Source: JAUXFS01 sp050329575 (GTDB lineage Bacteria; Pseudomonadota; Alphaproteobacteria; Rhodospirillales; Defluviicoccaceae). From it: 15,297 bases of DNA. The stretch lies in assembly GCA_050329575.1 (NCBI GenBank), contig JBHJOP010000120.1:1-15297 (forward strand), in the 5' to 3' direction. How positions within the stretch are numbered: position 1 is the stretch's first letter; every line of letters starts with the position of its first letter. This document shows positions 1 through 8,472 of the stretch, one piece after another. Position numbers and translations under genes: made by a program. The notes under the pieces are model-generated. The model had not been told where the DNA came from, made no database searches, and saw only the letters and a list, made by a program, of their open reading frames with translations.

Positions 1-1
1 G

Positions 2-490
2 ATCGTCGTCGTGTGCGATGTCGCCGAGCGCGACGCCGGCCACGTCCGCGTCGGCGATCGCGCCGAGGTGGTGCTGGTCACCGGCGAGCAGGCGACCGGC
101 ACCGTCCGTTTCGTCGCCCGCACCGCCAACCCGGCGACACGCACCTTCCGGGTCGAGATCGCACTCGCCAATCCCGAGGGGACGATCTCGGAAGGCCTCA
201 CCGCCCGGGTCCGGCTGCGGCAGGAGGAGGTTCTCGCCCATCGGGTGACGCCGGCGATCCTGACCCTCGACGACGACGGCGTCCTCGGGGTCAAGGTGGT
301 CGACGACGACGATCGCGTCACCTTTCACCGCGTCGCCATCGTCGCCGACACGCCGGACGGCGTCTGGCTCGCCGGGCTGCCCGATCGGGTGACGGTGATC
401 ACCGTCGGCCAGGAGTACGTGCGCGACGGCCAGCGGGTGCGGCCGGTGGCCGAGATCGGCACCACCGCGGCGGCGGCGGAGCGGTCCTGA
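2..490 (+). CDS. RND efflux periplasmic adaptor (membrane fusion protein), 3' part
   Basis: This is the C-terminal part (about 162 residues) of a periplasmic adaptor that links an inner-membrane RND pump to an outer-membrane channel; the 5' end lies outside the window. The visible part begins in the beta-barrel domain: a segment around residues 10-75 contains GDRAEVVL and ATRTFRVEIAL, typical of HlyD/MFP proteins, and the last 90 residues resemble the membrane-proximal domain, ending in VGQEYVRDGQRVRPV. The stop TGA (488-490) overlaps the ATG of the RND pump gene, so the two are translationally coupled and almost certainly form one operon. The family is assigned from motifs and from the neighbour; the substrate cannot be told. 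An outer-membrane partner gene is not present in the window. Confidence 0.85.
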   Translation: MVVVCDVAERDAGHVRVGDRAEVVLVTGEQATGTVRFVARTANPATRTFRVEIALANPEGTISEGLTARVRLRQEEVLAHRVTPAILTLDDDGVLGVKVVDDDDRVTFHRVAIVADTPDGVWLAGLPDRVTVITVGQEYVRDGQRVRPVAEIGTTAAAAERS

Positions 491-3400
491 TGTCGCTGAT
501 CCAGGCCGCCTTCGACCGCTCGCGCACCGTGCTCGCGGCGCTGTTCCTGGTGCTGGTCGCCGGAACCATCGCCTACCTGGAGATCCCGAAGGAGAGCGAG
601 CCCGACGTCACCATCCCGATCATCTACGTCTCGATGGTCCACGAGGGCATCTCGCCCGAGGATGCCGAGCGGCTGTTGATCCGGCCGATGGAGATCGAAC
701 TGCGCGCCGTCGAAGGCGTCAAGGAGGTGCGCTCGAAGGGCTACGAGAGCGGCGCCTACGTGCTGTTGGAGTTCGAGGCCGGCTTCGATGTCAAGGCCGC
801 CCTTCAGGACGTCCGCGACAAGGTCGATCAGGCCAAGCCGGAGCTGCCCGACGACACCGAGGAGCCGGTGGTCAAGGAGGTCAACTTCAGCCTGTTCCCG
901 GTGGTGGTGGTGACGCTGTCCGGCGACGTTCCGGAGCGCACCCTGCTCCGCCTCGCCCGCGACCTGCGCGACCGGATCGAGACCCTCTCGTCGGTGCTCG
1001 ACGCCGACATCGCCGGCGATCGCGAGGAACTGGTCGAAGTGCTGATCGACCCCGTCAAGATCGAGAGCTACGGCCTGACCTCGGGCGATGCCGTCGGGGT
1101 GGTCGTCAGCAACAACCTGCTGGTCGCCGCCGGTGTCCAGGACACGGGACGCGGCCGGTTCTCGGTCAAGGTGCCGGGGCTGTTCGAGACCGTCGAGGAC
1201 ATCCTCGATCTGCCGGTGCGGGTCGACGGCGATGCCGTGGTTCGGCTCGTCGACATCGCCGAGGTGCGCCGCACCTTCAAGGACGCCACCGGCTTCGCCC
1301 GCGTCAACGGCCGCCCGGCGATCGCCGTCGAGGTCTCCAAGCGGGCCGGTGAAAACCTGATCGAGACCGTCACGGCGGTGCGCCGGATGGTCGAGGCGGA
1401 GCGGGCGGCGTGGCCGGAGGGTCTGCGCGAGACCGTCCACGTCGCCTTCACCCAGGACAAGTCCGACCACATCCGCACCATGCTGCGCGATCTCCAGAAC
1501 AGCGTCGTGTTCGCCGTCATCCTGGTGATGATCGTGATCGTCGCGGCGCTCGGCAGCCGCTCGGCGCTGCTGGTCGGCATCGCCATCCCGGGCTCGTTTC
1601 TGGCCGGCATGCTGGTGCTGACCGCGCTCGGGCTGACCATCAATGTGGTCGTCCTGTTCTCGCTGATCCTGGCGGTCGGGATCCTCGTCGACGGCGCGAT
1701 CGTCGTCGTCGAACTCGCCGACCGCAAGATGGTCGAGGGCGAGCCGCGCCGGCGCGCCTACGCGCTCGCCGCCGGGCGCATGGCGTGGCCGATCATCGCC
1801 TCCACCGCCACCACCCTGGCGGCGTTCCTGCCGCTCCTGTTCTGGCCGGGGGTGGTCGGCGAATTCATGAAGTTCATGCCGATCACCCTGCTCGCGATCC
1901 TGTCGGCGTCGTTGCTCATGGCGCTGGTGTTCGTGCCCACCCTCGGCAGCTTCATCGGCAAGCCTGGGTCGGCCGATCCGCGCACGATGCGCCGCATCGC
2001 CGGCAGCGAGAGCGGACGGCTGTCGGAGCTGGGCGGCTTCACGGGCGGCTACCTCGCGCTGCTGACGGTGGCGCTCCGCCATCCCGGCAAGATCCTCGCC
2101 GCGGCCGTGGTGCTGCTGGTCGCGGTCCAGCTCGCCTATGCCGAGTTCGGCAAGGGGATCGAGTTTTTCCCGGAGGTCGAGCCGGACATCGCCAAGTTGC
2201 AGGTGCGCGCCCGCGGCAACCTGTCGGTCGACGAGAAGGACGCGATCCTTCGGACGGTGGAACAGCGGATCCTCGGCATGGACGAGCTCGAGACGGTCTA
2301 CGTCCGCACCGGCACGCCGGCGCGCGGCGAGGAGGCCGAGGACATCATCGGCACCATCACCCTCGAGTTCGTCGACTGGGAGCAGCGTCGCCGTGCCGAC
2401 GCCATCCTCGCCGAGATCGGCGACCGCACCGCCGACCTCGCCGGGGTGTTCGTCGATCCGCGCGAGGAGAAGGCCGGTCCGCCGATCGGCAAGCCGGTGC
2501 AGCTGGAGCTGGCGTCGCGGTTCCCGGAGCTGCTCGTGCCGTCGGTCGAGACGGTCCTTGCCGGCCTCGATCGCATCGACGGCCTGATCAACATCGAGGA
2601 CAGCCGGCCGCTGCCCGGAATCGATTGGCAGTTGCGCATCGACCGCGCCCAGGCGGCGAAGTACGGCGTCGACGTCCGCCTGCTCGGCCAGTCGGTGAAG
2701 CTGGCGACCACCGGCCTCAAGGCGGGGGAATACCGGCCGGACGACTCCGACGACGAGATCGACATCCGCATCCGCTATCCGGCCGACTGGCGGACCATCG
2801 CCATGCTGGACGCGATCCGCGTCAACACCGCCGCCGGGGCGGTGCCGGTCGGCAACTTCATCGAGCTGCGGCCGCAGCCGCGGGTCGGCTCCGTCCATCG
2901 CACCGACGGCCGTCGGGTGATGTCCGTCAAGGCCGACGTCGCCGAGGGCGTGCTCGCCGACGACGTCGTCCGCGCGATCCGGGAATGGCTGCCCGAAGCC
3001 CGTCTCGATCCCCGCGTCGACATCCGCTTCAAGGGCGAGGACGAGGAGCAGAAGAAGGCACAGGCGTTCCTGTCGAAGGCGTTCGCGCTGGCGATCTTCC
3101 TGATGGCGGTCATCCTGGTCACCCAGTTCAACAGCTTCTACTCGGCGTTCCTGATCCTGAGCGCGGTGGTGATGTCGACGATCGGGGTGTTCATCGGCCT
3201 GCTGGTGACCGGGCAGCCGTTCGGCATCGTCATGGGCGGCATCGGTGTCATCGCCCTCGCCGGGATCGTCGTCAACAACAACATCGTGCTGATCGACACC
3301 TACGACCGGCTGCGCGCCAGCGGGCGTTCACCGCGCGAAGCGGTGCTGCAGACCGGCGCCCAGCGCCTGCGGCCGGTGATGCTGACCACCATCACCACCA

Positions 3401-3654
3401 TGCTCGGGCTGATGCCGCTGATGTTCGGGGTCAACATCGACTTCATCGCCCGTCACGTCTCGATCGGGGCGCCGGCGACCCAGTGGTGGACCCAGCTCGC
3501 CACCGCGATCGTCTTCGGCCTCGGCTTCGCCACCATCCTCACTTTGGTGGTGACGCCGGCGGCGCTGATGCTGAAGGCCGACGTCGCCGCTTGGCGCCGC
3601 CGCCGCCGCGCCCGTCCGGTCGCACCTGCCGACGTCCGCGAGGCGGCGGAGTAG
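490..3654 (+). CDS. RND family efflux pump, inner-membrane permease subunit (AcrB/MexF-like)
   Basis: A complete 1054-residue proton-driven RND exporter of normal family length. It starts with MSLIQAAFDRSRTV, a cytoplasmic N-terminus followed by TM1. The ATG is preceded by GGAG (478-481) and overlaps the adaptor stop. Two duplicated halves are visible, each with a large periplasmic loop and a membrane bundle: TM2-6 at about residues 335-490 and TM8-12 at about 860-1035. The TM4 motif is VDGAIVVVE, with Asp401 kept at the first proton-relay aspartate position but Gly402 at the second. In TM10 the sequence is GIVVNNNIVLID, with Asn929 at the position of the AcrB lysine. This places it outside the classic AcrB subgroup, among HAE-type pumps with a reduced relay. 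It probably exports hydrophobic or amphiphilic compounds, but the substrate is unknown. The C-terminus is basic (WRRRRRARP) and cytoplasmic. Confidence 0.93.
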   Translation: MSLIQAAFDRSRTVLAALFLVLVAGTIAYLEIPKESEPDVTIPIIYVSMVHEGISPEDAERLLIRPMEIELRAVEGVKEVRSKGYESGAYVLLEFEAGFDVKAALQDVRDKVDQAKPELPDDTEEPVVKEVNFSLFPVVVVTLSGDVPERTLLRLARDLRDRIETLSSVLDADIAGDREELVEVLIDPVKIESYGLTSGDAVGVVVSNNLLVAAGVQDTGRGRFSVKVPGLFETVEDILDLPVRVDGDAVVRLVDIAEVRRTFKDATGFARVNGRPAIAVEVSKRAGENLIETVTAVRRMVEAERAAWPEGLRETVHVAFTQDKSDHIRTMLRDLQNSVVFAVILVMIVIVAALGSRSALLVGIAIPGSFLAGMLVLTALGLTINVVVLFSLILAVGILVDGAIVVVELADRKMVEGEPRRRAYALAAGRMAWPIIASTATTLAAFLPLLFWPGVVGEFMKFMPITLLAILSASLLMALVFVPTLGSFIGKPGSADPRTMRRIAGSESGRLSELGGFTGGYLALLTVALRHPGKILAAAVVLLVAVQLAYAEFGKGIEFFPEVEPDIAKLQVRARGNLSVDEKDAILRTVEQRILGMDELETVYVRTGTPARGEEAEDIIGTITLEFVDWEQRRRADAILAEIGDRTADLAGVFVDPREEKAGPPIGKPVQLELASRFPELLVPSVETVLAGLDRIDGLINIEDSRPLPGIDWQLRIDRAQAAKYGVDVRLLGQSVKLATTGLKAGEYRPDDSDDEIDIRIRYPADWRTIAMLDAIRVNTAAGAVPVGNFIELRPQPRVGSVHRTDGRRVMSVKADVAEGVLADDVVRAIREWLPEARLDPRVDIRFKGEDEEQKKAQAFLSKAFALAIFLMAVILVTQFNSFYSAFLILSAVVMSTIGVFIGLLVTGQPFGIVMGGIGVIALAGIVVNNNIVLIDTYDRLRASGRSPREAVLQTGAQRLRPVMLTTITTMLGLMPLMFGVNIDFIARHVSIGAPATQWWTQLATAIVFGLGFATILTLVVTPAALMLKADVAAWRRRRRARPVAPADVREAAE

Positions 3655-3656
3655 GG

Positions 3657-3689
3657 CGATCGACGAACGGGGGGCGACCCCTCCGATCG
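3657..3689. terminator. Possible terminator between convergent genes
   Basis: The 92-bp gap between the RND pump stop and the convergent kinase stop contains a GGGGGG/CCCC stem (3669-3681) enclosed by two copies of CGATCG (3657-3662 and 3684-3689) that can pair with each other. It has no T-run on either strand, so at best it is a weak or Rho-assisted bidirectional terminator. The rest of the gap shows nothing recognisable. Confidence 0.3.
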
Positions 3690-3746
3690 CGCCTCGCTTC
3701 GTCCCCGGTCATCGCCGCCTTCGCCTCGAACCCCGCCGCGGTGAGA

Positions 3747-6656
3747 TCAGCACCGCCGCTCGCCCTCCGTGAACAGGGCGTGCAGCCGCCGGGTCAGTTC
3801 CGTCCTCGCGTAGGGTTTGGGCAGGACCGGCGCGTCCGGTGGCAGCCGGCCGTTCCTGGAGCCGAGGCCGGCGGCGTATCCGGTGGTGTACAGGACCCTG
3901 ACCCCGGGGTGGCGCGCGCGGACCGTATCCGCGACCGCGAGGCCGCTCATGCCGCCCGGCAGCTCCACGTCGGTGAACAACAGATCGATCCGTGCGGCCG
4001 CCTCGGCGTGGTGACGCGCCGCGCCGCCGTCGCCCGCTTCGAGCACGGTGAATCCGAGGTCCTCGAGAAACCGGACGGCGAGCTTGCGCAGCCGCTCCTC
4101 GTCCTCGACCAGCAGCGCGACCCGGCCGGACGCGATGAAGGCTCCGCCCTCGGCGGCCTCGACCGCCGGGGCGCCGGACACCGCGGCGCGCGGAAAGAAC
4201 AGCTTGAAGGTGCTGCCCGCACCGACCTCGCTGTAGACGCTGACGTGGCCGCCGGACTGCTTGAGGAAGCCGTAGACCATGCTGAGACCGAGGCCGCTGC
4301 CGTGACCGATCTCCTTGGTGGTGAAGAAGGGCTCGAAGATCCGGCCGAGCACCGTCCTGTCGATGCCGGTTCCGGTGTCGCTGACCGCCAGCATCACGTA
4401 GTCGCCGGGGACGACGTCGCGATAGCGTTCGGCGTAATCCTCGTCGAGAACCGCCGTTCGGGTCTGGAGCGTCAGCGTGCCGCCGTCGGGCATCGCGTCG
4501 CGGGCGTTGATCGCGAGATTGACGAGCGCACGCTCCAGTTCCCCGGCATCGGCGAGGACGCTCGGAACGCTCGCGTCCAGCTCCTCGGCCACCGCGATCT
4601 TCGATCCCAGGGTGCGGCGCAGCAGGCTGGTCATGCCGCGCACCACGTCGTTAAGGCTGACGATCGTCGGCCGCAGCGGCTGCATTCGCGCGAACGCGAG
4701 CAGCCGGTGGGTCAGTTCGCCGCCCCGCCGCGCCGCCCAGAGGGCGTCGGTCACCAGCTCCCGCGACCGCTCGTCGCCGCCGTGCCGCTGTTCGATGAGC
4801 TCCAGGTTGCCGGCGATGATCGTCAGGAGGTTGTTGAAGTCGTGGGCGATTCCGCCGGTGAGCTGACCGATCGCCTCCATCTTCTGCGACTGGCGCAGCT
4901 GTTCCTCGACGGCGCGCCGCTCGGTCACGTCCTCCTTGACGGCGACGAAGTTGACGATCTCGCCCGCGTCGTTGTTGACCGGCGCGATGGATGCGACCTC
5001 CCAGAAGAGCTCGCCGTTCTTTTTCCGGTTGCAGAACTCGCCGCGCCAGATGTCGCCGGCGGTGATCGTCCGCCACAACGCTTCGTAGTCCTCCGCAGGG
5101 GTGAGGCCGGACTTGAGGATGCGCGGGTTCCTTCCCATCGCCTCGTCGAGACCGTATCCGGTCACCTCGCAGAACGCCGGATTGACGTAGACGATCCGTC
5201 CATCGCGGTCGGTGATCACCACCGATACCGGACTGCGCTGGATCGCCTGGTACAGCCGCCGCAGTTCCTGCTCGGCGTGCTTGCGATCGGTGATCTCGCG
5301 GGCGTAGACGGCGACCTCGGTGATCGGCCGGTCCGCATGGCGCACCGGGTAGAACCAGAACTCGAACCAGCGATTGCGGATCGGGACGTCGAGATGCACC
5401 GGTTTTCCCGAGACGGCGACGTCGCGAACGGTCGCCAGCCGCGCCTGCGCCAGATCGGCGGGCAGAAGCCGGGTCAGCGCGGTGCCGGCGGGATCGATGC
5501 CGGCGGTCCTGCCGGCCAGCCGGCGGCGGGCGGCCTCGTTGATGGCGAGAACCCGTCCGTCGGTGGCGACGAGCAGGATCTCGTCCTCGCTGGCGTCGAG
5601 CAGGGCGCGGGTGCGGGTTTCGCTCTCGATCAACGCCTGTTCGGCCTGCTTCTGCTCGGTGACGTCGTCGAACAGGGACACGATCTCGCCGGTCGGCAGC
5701 TTGTAGACGTGACTGTCTCGCCAACCTTCGAGGCGGCCGTCGCGGTAGAAGTGGGCGGGCACGTCCCGGGCGATTCCCGTCGTCCAGACGTCGCGCATCG
5801 TCTCGAACAGGCCGAAGTCGCGGACCCCGGGGAAAACCTCCGTTACCGGTCGACCGACGACCTCGCGGCGAACGATCTGGCCGATCGTCTCGCCCTGTCG
5901 ATTGAGGTCCGCGAACACGAAGTCGTCGCCGCCGTCGGCGGCCCTGAACACCGCCGCACCGCTTTTCATGTGGTCGAACAGCCCGCGGAAACGGGCTTCG
6001 TTCTCCCGCATCCGCCGCAGCATCGGCTCGGTGATGCGCGAAAACAAGGCCGTTCCGGCGACCACCGCGATCAGACCGATCAGCGAGACCGGCATCGCCG
6101 CCCGGGTGAAGCGGTTTCGGATCTCGTCGACGTCGACCTTGGCGACGAGGCCGAGTTCCAGCACCGCGATCGGCTCGTAGGCGGCGAGAACCATGACCCC
6201 GCGATAGTCCCGGCCGATCATCGTCCCCGATCGCCCCTCGAGTGCGGCCCGCATCGGCGCGGCCAACCGCGAGTCGACCGGGATCGTCACCGGGTGCTCG
6301 AGGCCCGCACCATGTCCCGTGGCCAGAAAGACGATGTCGTCGCCGACCCGCCGCGCCAGGGTGATCTCCTCGCTCCGTTCCGGGGCGTTAGCGGCGAGGG
6401 TGCGGCGGCTGTCGAGGAATTGCCAGAGGGAAGCGGCTTCGGGCCCCCCCGGATAGATCGAATAGGTCTGGTCGAAGCGGGCCATCGCCTCGAGCAGGCG
6501 AGCCTGACCCCGGATGATGTCGTGCAGACGCGCCCGCTCGCGATCGATGCTGCCGCGGTAGAGGACGTAGATCGCGCTGCCGCCGATGATCAGCGCGACG
6601 GCCGTCATGACGACGATGAGAAGACCGAGTCGCTTCTGTTCGTTCATCGCCGTCAT
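3747..6656 (-). CDS. Hybrid sensor histidine kinase with three PAS domains and C-terminal receiver
   Basis: A 969-residue membrane sensor kinase. Visible order: TM1 (about residues 10-33), a periplasmic sensor region of about 150 residues that I cannot assign to a family, TM2 (about 187-209), and three PAS-like domains (about 221-335, 345-460, 465-585). The third, with DGRIVYVNPAFCEVTGYG, is the most canonical. The HisKA domain has phosphoacceptor His605 in GGIAHDFNNLL. The HATPase domain has N-box Asn717 (AINARDAM), G1 Asp760 (DTGTGI) and a GHGSGLGLS G2 box. A receiver domain (about 846-969) has acidic residues Glu851 and Asp852, phospho-acceptor Asp896 and Lys947. All catalytic residues are present. 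The ATG chosen at 6656 forms an ATGA overlap with the stop of the upstream receiver gene; MNEQ at 6647 is an alternative. The signal sensed is unknown. The internal receiver suggests a phosphorelay or autoregulation. Confidence 0.92.
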   Translation of the reverse strand: MTAMNEQKRLGLLIVVMTAVALIIGGSAIYVLYRGSIDRERARLHDIIRGQARLLEAMARFDQTYSIYPGGPEAASLWQFLDSRRTLAANAPERSEEITLARRVGDDIVFLATGHGAGLEHPVTIPVDSRLAAPMRAALEGRSGTMIGRDYRGVMVLAAYEPIAVLELGLVAKVDVDEIRNRFTRAAMPVSLIGLIAVVAGTALFSRITEPMLRRMRENEARFRGLFDHMKSGAAVFRAADGGDDFVFADLNRQGETIGQIVRREVVGRPVTEVFPGVRDFGLFETMRDVWTTGIARDVPAHFYRDGRLEGWRDSHVYKLPTGEIVSLFDDVTEQKQAEQALIESETRTRALLDASEDEILLVATDGRVLAINEAARRRLAGRTAGIDPAGTALTRLLPADLAQARLATVRDVAVSGKPVHLDVPIRNRWFEFWFYPVRHADRPITEVAVYAREITDRKHAEQELRRLYQAIQRSPVSVVITDRDGRIVYVNPAFCEVTGYGLDEAMGRNPRILKSGLTPAEDYEALWRTITAGDIWRGEFCNRKKNGELFWEVASIAPVNNDAGEIVNFVAVKEDVTERRAVEEQLRQSQKMEAIGQLTGGIAHDFNNLLTIIAGNLELIEQRHGGDERSRELVTDALWAARRGGELTHRLLAFARMQPLRPTIVSLNDVVRGMTSLLRRTLGSKIAVAEELDASVPSVLADAGELERALVNLAINARDAMPDGGTLTLQTRTAVLDEDYAERYRDVVPGDYVMLAVSDTGTGIDRTVLGRIFEPFFTTKEIGHGSGLGLSMVYGFLKQSGGHVSVYSEVGAGSTFKLFFPRAAVSGAPAVEAAEGGAFIASGRVALLVEDEERLRKLAVRFLEDLGFTVLEAGDGGAARHHAEAAARIDLLFTDVELPGGMSGLAVADTVRARHPGVRVLYTTGYAAGLGSRNGRLPPDAPVLPKPYARTELTRRLHALFTEGERRC

Positions 6657-7021
6657 TCGCTCAGCGCCGAGAGCAGCTCCTTGATCCCGAAGGGCTTGTG
6701 CAGCGTGGTCGCGGAACCGAGACCCCGGTAGCGGGCGAGAATGCGGGCGTGGTCGGCATACTCGGGATGGTAACCGGTCATGATCACCAGCCGCGCCGTG
6801 CATCCCCGGCCGGCCAGCCAGTTGATCACCTCGTTGCCGTCGACGTCGGGCATCACCATGTCGAGCAGGATCAGGGTCGGCCGGAACTCGGCGTAGACCG
6901 CCATCAGTTCCGTGCCGCTGGTGGTCAGCCTGACGGTGTAGCCGCGCGGTTCGGTGACATTGCGCACGAAACGACCGACGGCCGCCTCGTCGTCGCACAC
7001 CAGCAGCCGCTGTTCCGCCAT
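6653..7021 (-). CDS. Stand-alone receiver (CheY-like) response regulator
   Basis: A 122-residue protein consisting of one receiver domain and no output domain. The acidic pair Asp10-Asp11 (CDDE), the phospho-acceptor Asp54 (LILLDMVMPDVDG), Thr82 (VIMTGY) and Lys109 (HKPF) are all in place, so it should be phosphorylatable. Its stop overlaps the start of the hybrid kinase by four bases (ATGA), which makes the kinase its probable partner. With no DNA-binding domain it may act by protein contact, as a phosphate sink, or as an intermediate feeding a phosphotransfer protein encoded elsewhere; this is inference. A GGGGAA run lies just upstream of the ATG as a weak ribosome binding site. Confidence 0.9.
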   Translation of the reverse strand: MAEQRLLVCDDEAAVGRFVRNVTEPRGYTVRLTTSGTELMAVYAEFRPTLILLDMVMPDVDGNEVINWLAGRGCTARLVIMTGYHPEYADHARILARYRGLGSATTLHKPFGIKELLSALSE

Positions 7022-7089
7022 CCCGTTCCCCGCGCCGCGAGTCCGATGAGGAGTCTACCCCATCCGTGCGTGCGAGGCGATGCCGCAGA

Positions 7090-7106
7090 CCGCCGAGCCT
7101 TGGCGG
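7090..7106 (-). terminator. Small GC hairpin after the M23 gene
   Basis: CCGCC (7090-7094) and GGCGG (7102-7106) form a 5-bp GC stem with a 7-nt loop just past the M23 stop. There is no following T-run on the minus strand, so intrinsic termination is uncertain. The M23 gene and the receiver gene lie 92 bp apart on the same strand and could still be cotranscribed. Confidence 0.25.
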
Positions 7107-7113
7107 GGAGCGG

Positions 7114-8121
7114 TCAACCGCCGCCGACGGCGACCTCGCGCACCATCGTCACGATCGGCCGGCCGTCGCGGCTCAGCGTGTAGGTGCCCGTGTAGGTGCC
7201 GGGCGGCCAGCCGCCGGCGGGGCGCTTGCGGCCGGCGAACGCGAACCACTGGACGTTGCTGTCGGCGAGCGGGCCGGCCTGGTCGACGATCGCCCCGCCG
7301 TCCGGTCCCTCGATCCGCAATCGCTGCACGTCGCCCTTCTCGGTGCCGAACACCTCCGCCCAGAACACCAGCGCCGGCGCGTCGGTCGGCAACCGGTCGG
7401 CGGCATAGCGCCCGTCCTGGGCGGCGTCGCCGTCCGGTCGTTCGGTGGCGAAGCCGGCGATCAGCGGGCCGGTCGCCCGGTAGCCGAGCCGCGCCGCCAC
7501 CTCGGTCGACCACAGCGACCGGCGCTCGTCGCCGCAGGCCCTGAACGCGGCCCGCCCGACGAACGGATCGACGGGTCGGCCCTGGTAGCGGACGGCGAAC
7601 TCGACGTGCGGGAACTCGGTCAGTCCGGAGAGACCGATCAGGCCGAGCGGCGTGCCGGCCTCGACCCGCTGGCCGCGGGTGACGACGATGCTGCCCTTCT
7701 TGAGGTGGCTGTACTGGGTCTCCCAGCCGTTGCCGTGGTCGATGACCACGCCGTTGCCGGCCTCGCGGCCCTCGACCGCGGCGGCGCCGGAGACCCGGAC
7801 GCTGACGTCGTCCATGCCGTCGCGGAGGGCCGAGACCACCCCGGGGGCGGCGGCGACCACGGCGACGCCCTGGCGCATGGTCGGCAGGTCGGGGACCCGG
7901 ATGTCGGTGCCGTCGTGGCCGTCGTAGCCGAGCCGACCGCAGGCGTAGTCCATGCGTCCCGGTCCGGGATCGTGGTCGAAGTAGTTCTGGATGTGACAGA
8001 CCTCGCCCATCGCACAGGCGACCGGCAGGTTTAGAACCAGATCGTCGGCGGCCGCCGCGGTCGGCAGGCAGGCGGCGATCAGCCACGCAAGGCCGGCGAT
8101 CCGCGCCGCAAGGTGTCTCAT
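7114..8121 (-). CDS. Exported M23 (LytM/peptidase-like) family protein with altered zinc motif
   Basis: A 335-residue secreted protein. The start ATG at 8121 follows an AGGAGAGG ribosome binding site (within 8129-8137) and gives a clear signal peptide (residues 1 to about 25, cleavage near TAAAA-DD). Residues about 60-190 form an M23 domain: His69-x3-Asp73 in GYDGHDGTD supplies two zinc ligands, and His139 in QYSHL matches the first catalytic histidine. The usual HxH motif reads His172-Val-Glu174 (FPHVEFAVR), so the third zinc-ligand position is Glu instead of His. Residues about 205-335 look like a beta-sandwich accessory domain. Cysteines 36, 43 and 61 could form disulfides in the periplasm. 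M23 enzymes cut peptidoglycan cross-bridges. Given the substitution, this could be an active variant or a degenerate, regulatory LytM protein. Confidence 0.85.
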   Translation of the reverse strand: MRHLAARIAGLAWLIAACLPTAAAADDLVLNLPVACAMGEVCHIQNYFDHDPGPGRMDYACGRLGYDGHDGTDIRVPDLPTMRQGVAVVAAAPGVVSALRDGMDDVSVRVSGAAAVEGREAGNGVVIDHGNGWETQYSHLKKGSIVVTRGQRVEAGTPLGLIGLSGLTEFPHVEFAVRYQGRPVDPFVGRAAFRACGDERRSLWSTEVAARLGYRATGPLIAGFATERPDGDAAQDGRYAADRLPTDAPALVFWAEVFGTEKGDVQRLRIEGPDGGAIVDQAGPLADSNVQWFAFAGRKRPAGGWPPGTYTGTYTLSRDGRPIVTMVREVAVGGG

Positions 8122-8239
8122 CGGCAGATGCCTCTCCTGATCTCGGGGGGTGGTTCCTGACGGATACCTCCGGCGGCAAGGGTACCAGGGCCGAGGCTGC
8201 GCGGCCAGTCTCCCGCCGTGATGGGCGAGGAGAAGCGGC

Positions 8240-8257
8240 GGCGCCCGTTCCGGCGCC
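8240..8257 (-). other. Hairpin GGCGCC / GGCGCC in the M23 leader
   Basis: GGCGCC at 8240-8245 and again at 8252-8257, self-complementary, makes a 6-bp GC stem with a 6-nt loop. It would lie in the 5' leader of the M23 transcript if transcription starts upstream of it. Confidence 0.3.
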
Positions 8258-8272
8258 ACCGCCCCTCCTCCT

Positions 8273-8309
8273 CCTCCGTTCCGTTCGGGTCCCGCTCGCG
8301 AAACGGAGG
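8273..8309 (-). other. 8-bp inverted repeat in the M23 leader
   Basis: CCTCCGTT (8273-8280) and AACGGAGG (8302-8309) are perfect reverse complements separated by 21 nt. On the minus strand, the M23 sense strand, they could form a stem-loop in the mRNA leader. No riboswitch family is recognised. Confidence 0.35.
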
Positions 8310-8413
8310 GATCTCGAGCGCGCATCGAAACCGTCGGAGCGGCGTCTCCCCGCATGTCCATCCGGTCCGGAGGGCGGCGGCGCCGATCGTCGACATCTCC
8401 GTCAGATGTCGCA

Positions 8414-8472
8414 CATTTTAGGAGAATGTCCGCCGACGGCTACCCTTATTTGGGTATTATTATCCTAAAATG
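8414..8472. repeat. 10-bp perfect inverted repeat enclosing a smaller palindrome
   Basis: CATTTTAGGA (8414-8423) and TCCTAAAATG (8463-8472) are perfect reverse complements 39 nt apart. Inside lies TACCCTTATTTGGGTA (8441-8456), a 5-bp palindrome with a 6-nt loop, and another TACCC follows at 8474-8478. The island is markedly AT-rich compared with everything around it. It could be an operator/promoter for the M23 gene, a polA transcript end, or a remnant of a small mobile element. Confidence 0.6.

Noticed and set aside
325..2898. An 857-codon minus-strand frame opposite the RND pump
   Set aside because: Composition (His, Asp, Gln, Arg repeats) is the mirror of the RND codon bias and no motif is seen.
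5050..5190. Third PAS domain of the kinase as a blue-light LOV domain
   Set aside because: The segment reads GRNPRILKSG; the flavin-binding cysteine of the LOV motif GRNCRFLQ is replaced by proline.
1410..6731. A 1773-codon open frame on the + strand crossing the RND gene and the antisense of the kinase
   Set aside because: It is rich in Arg, Gly, Ala and Asp with no domain, and runs across two real genes on different strands; a stop-poor shadow typical of high-GC DNA.
8414..8472. The inverted repeat as a classical intrinsic terminator of polA
   Set aside because: The arms are AT-rich and 39 nt apart with no GC stem followed by a T-run in the minus direction; kept only as an unexplained repeat.
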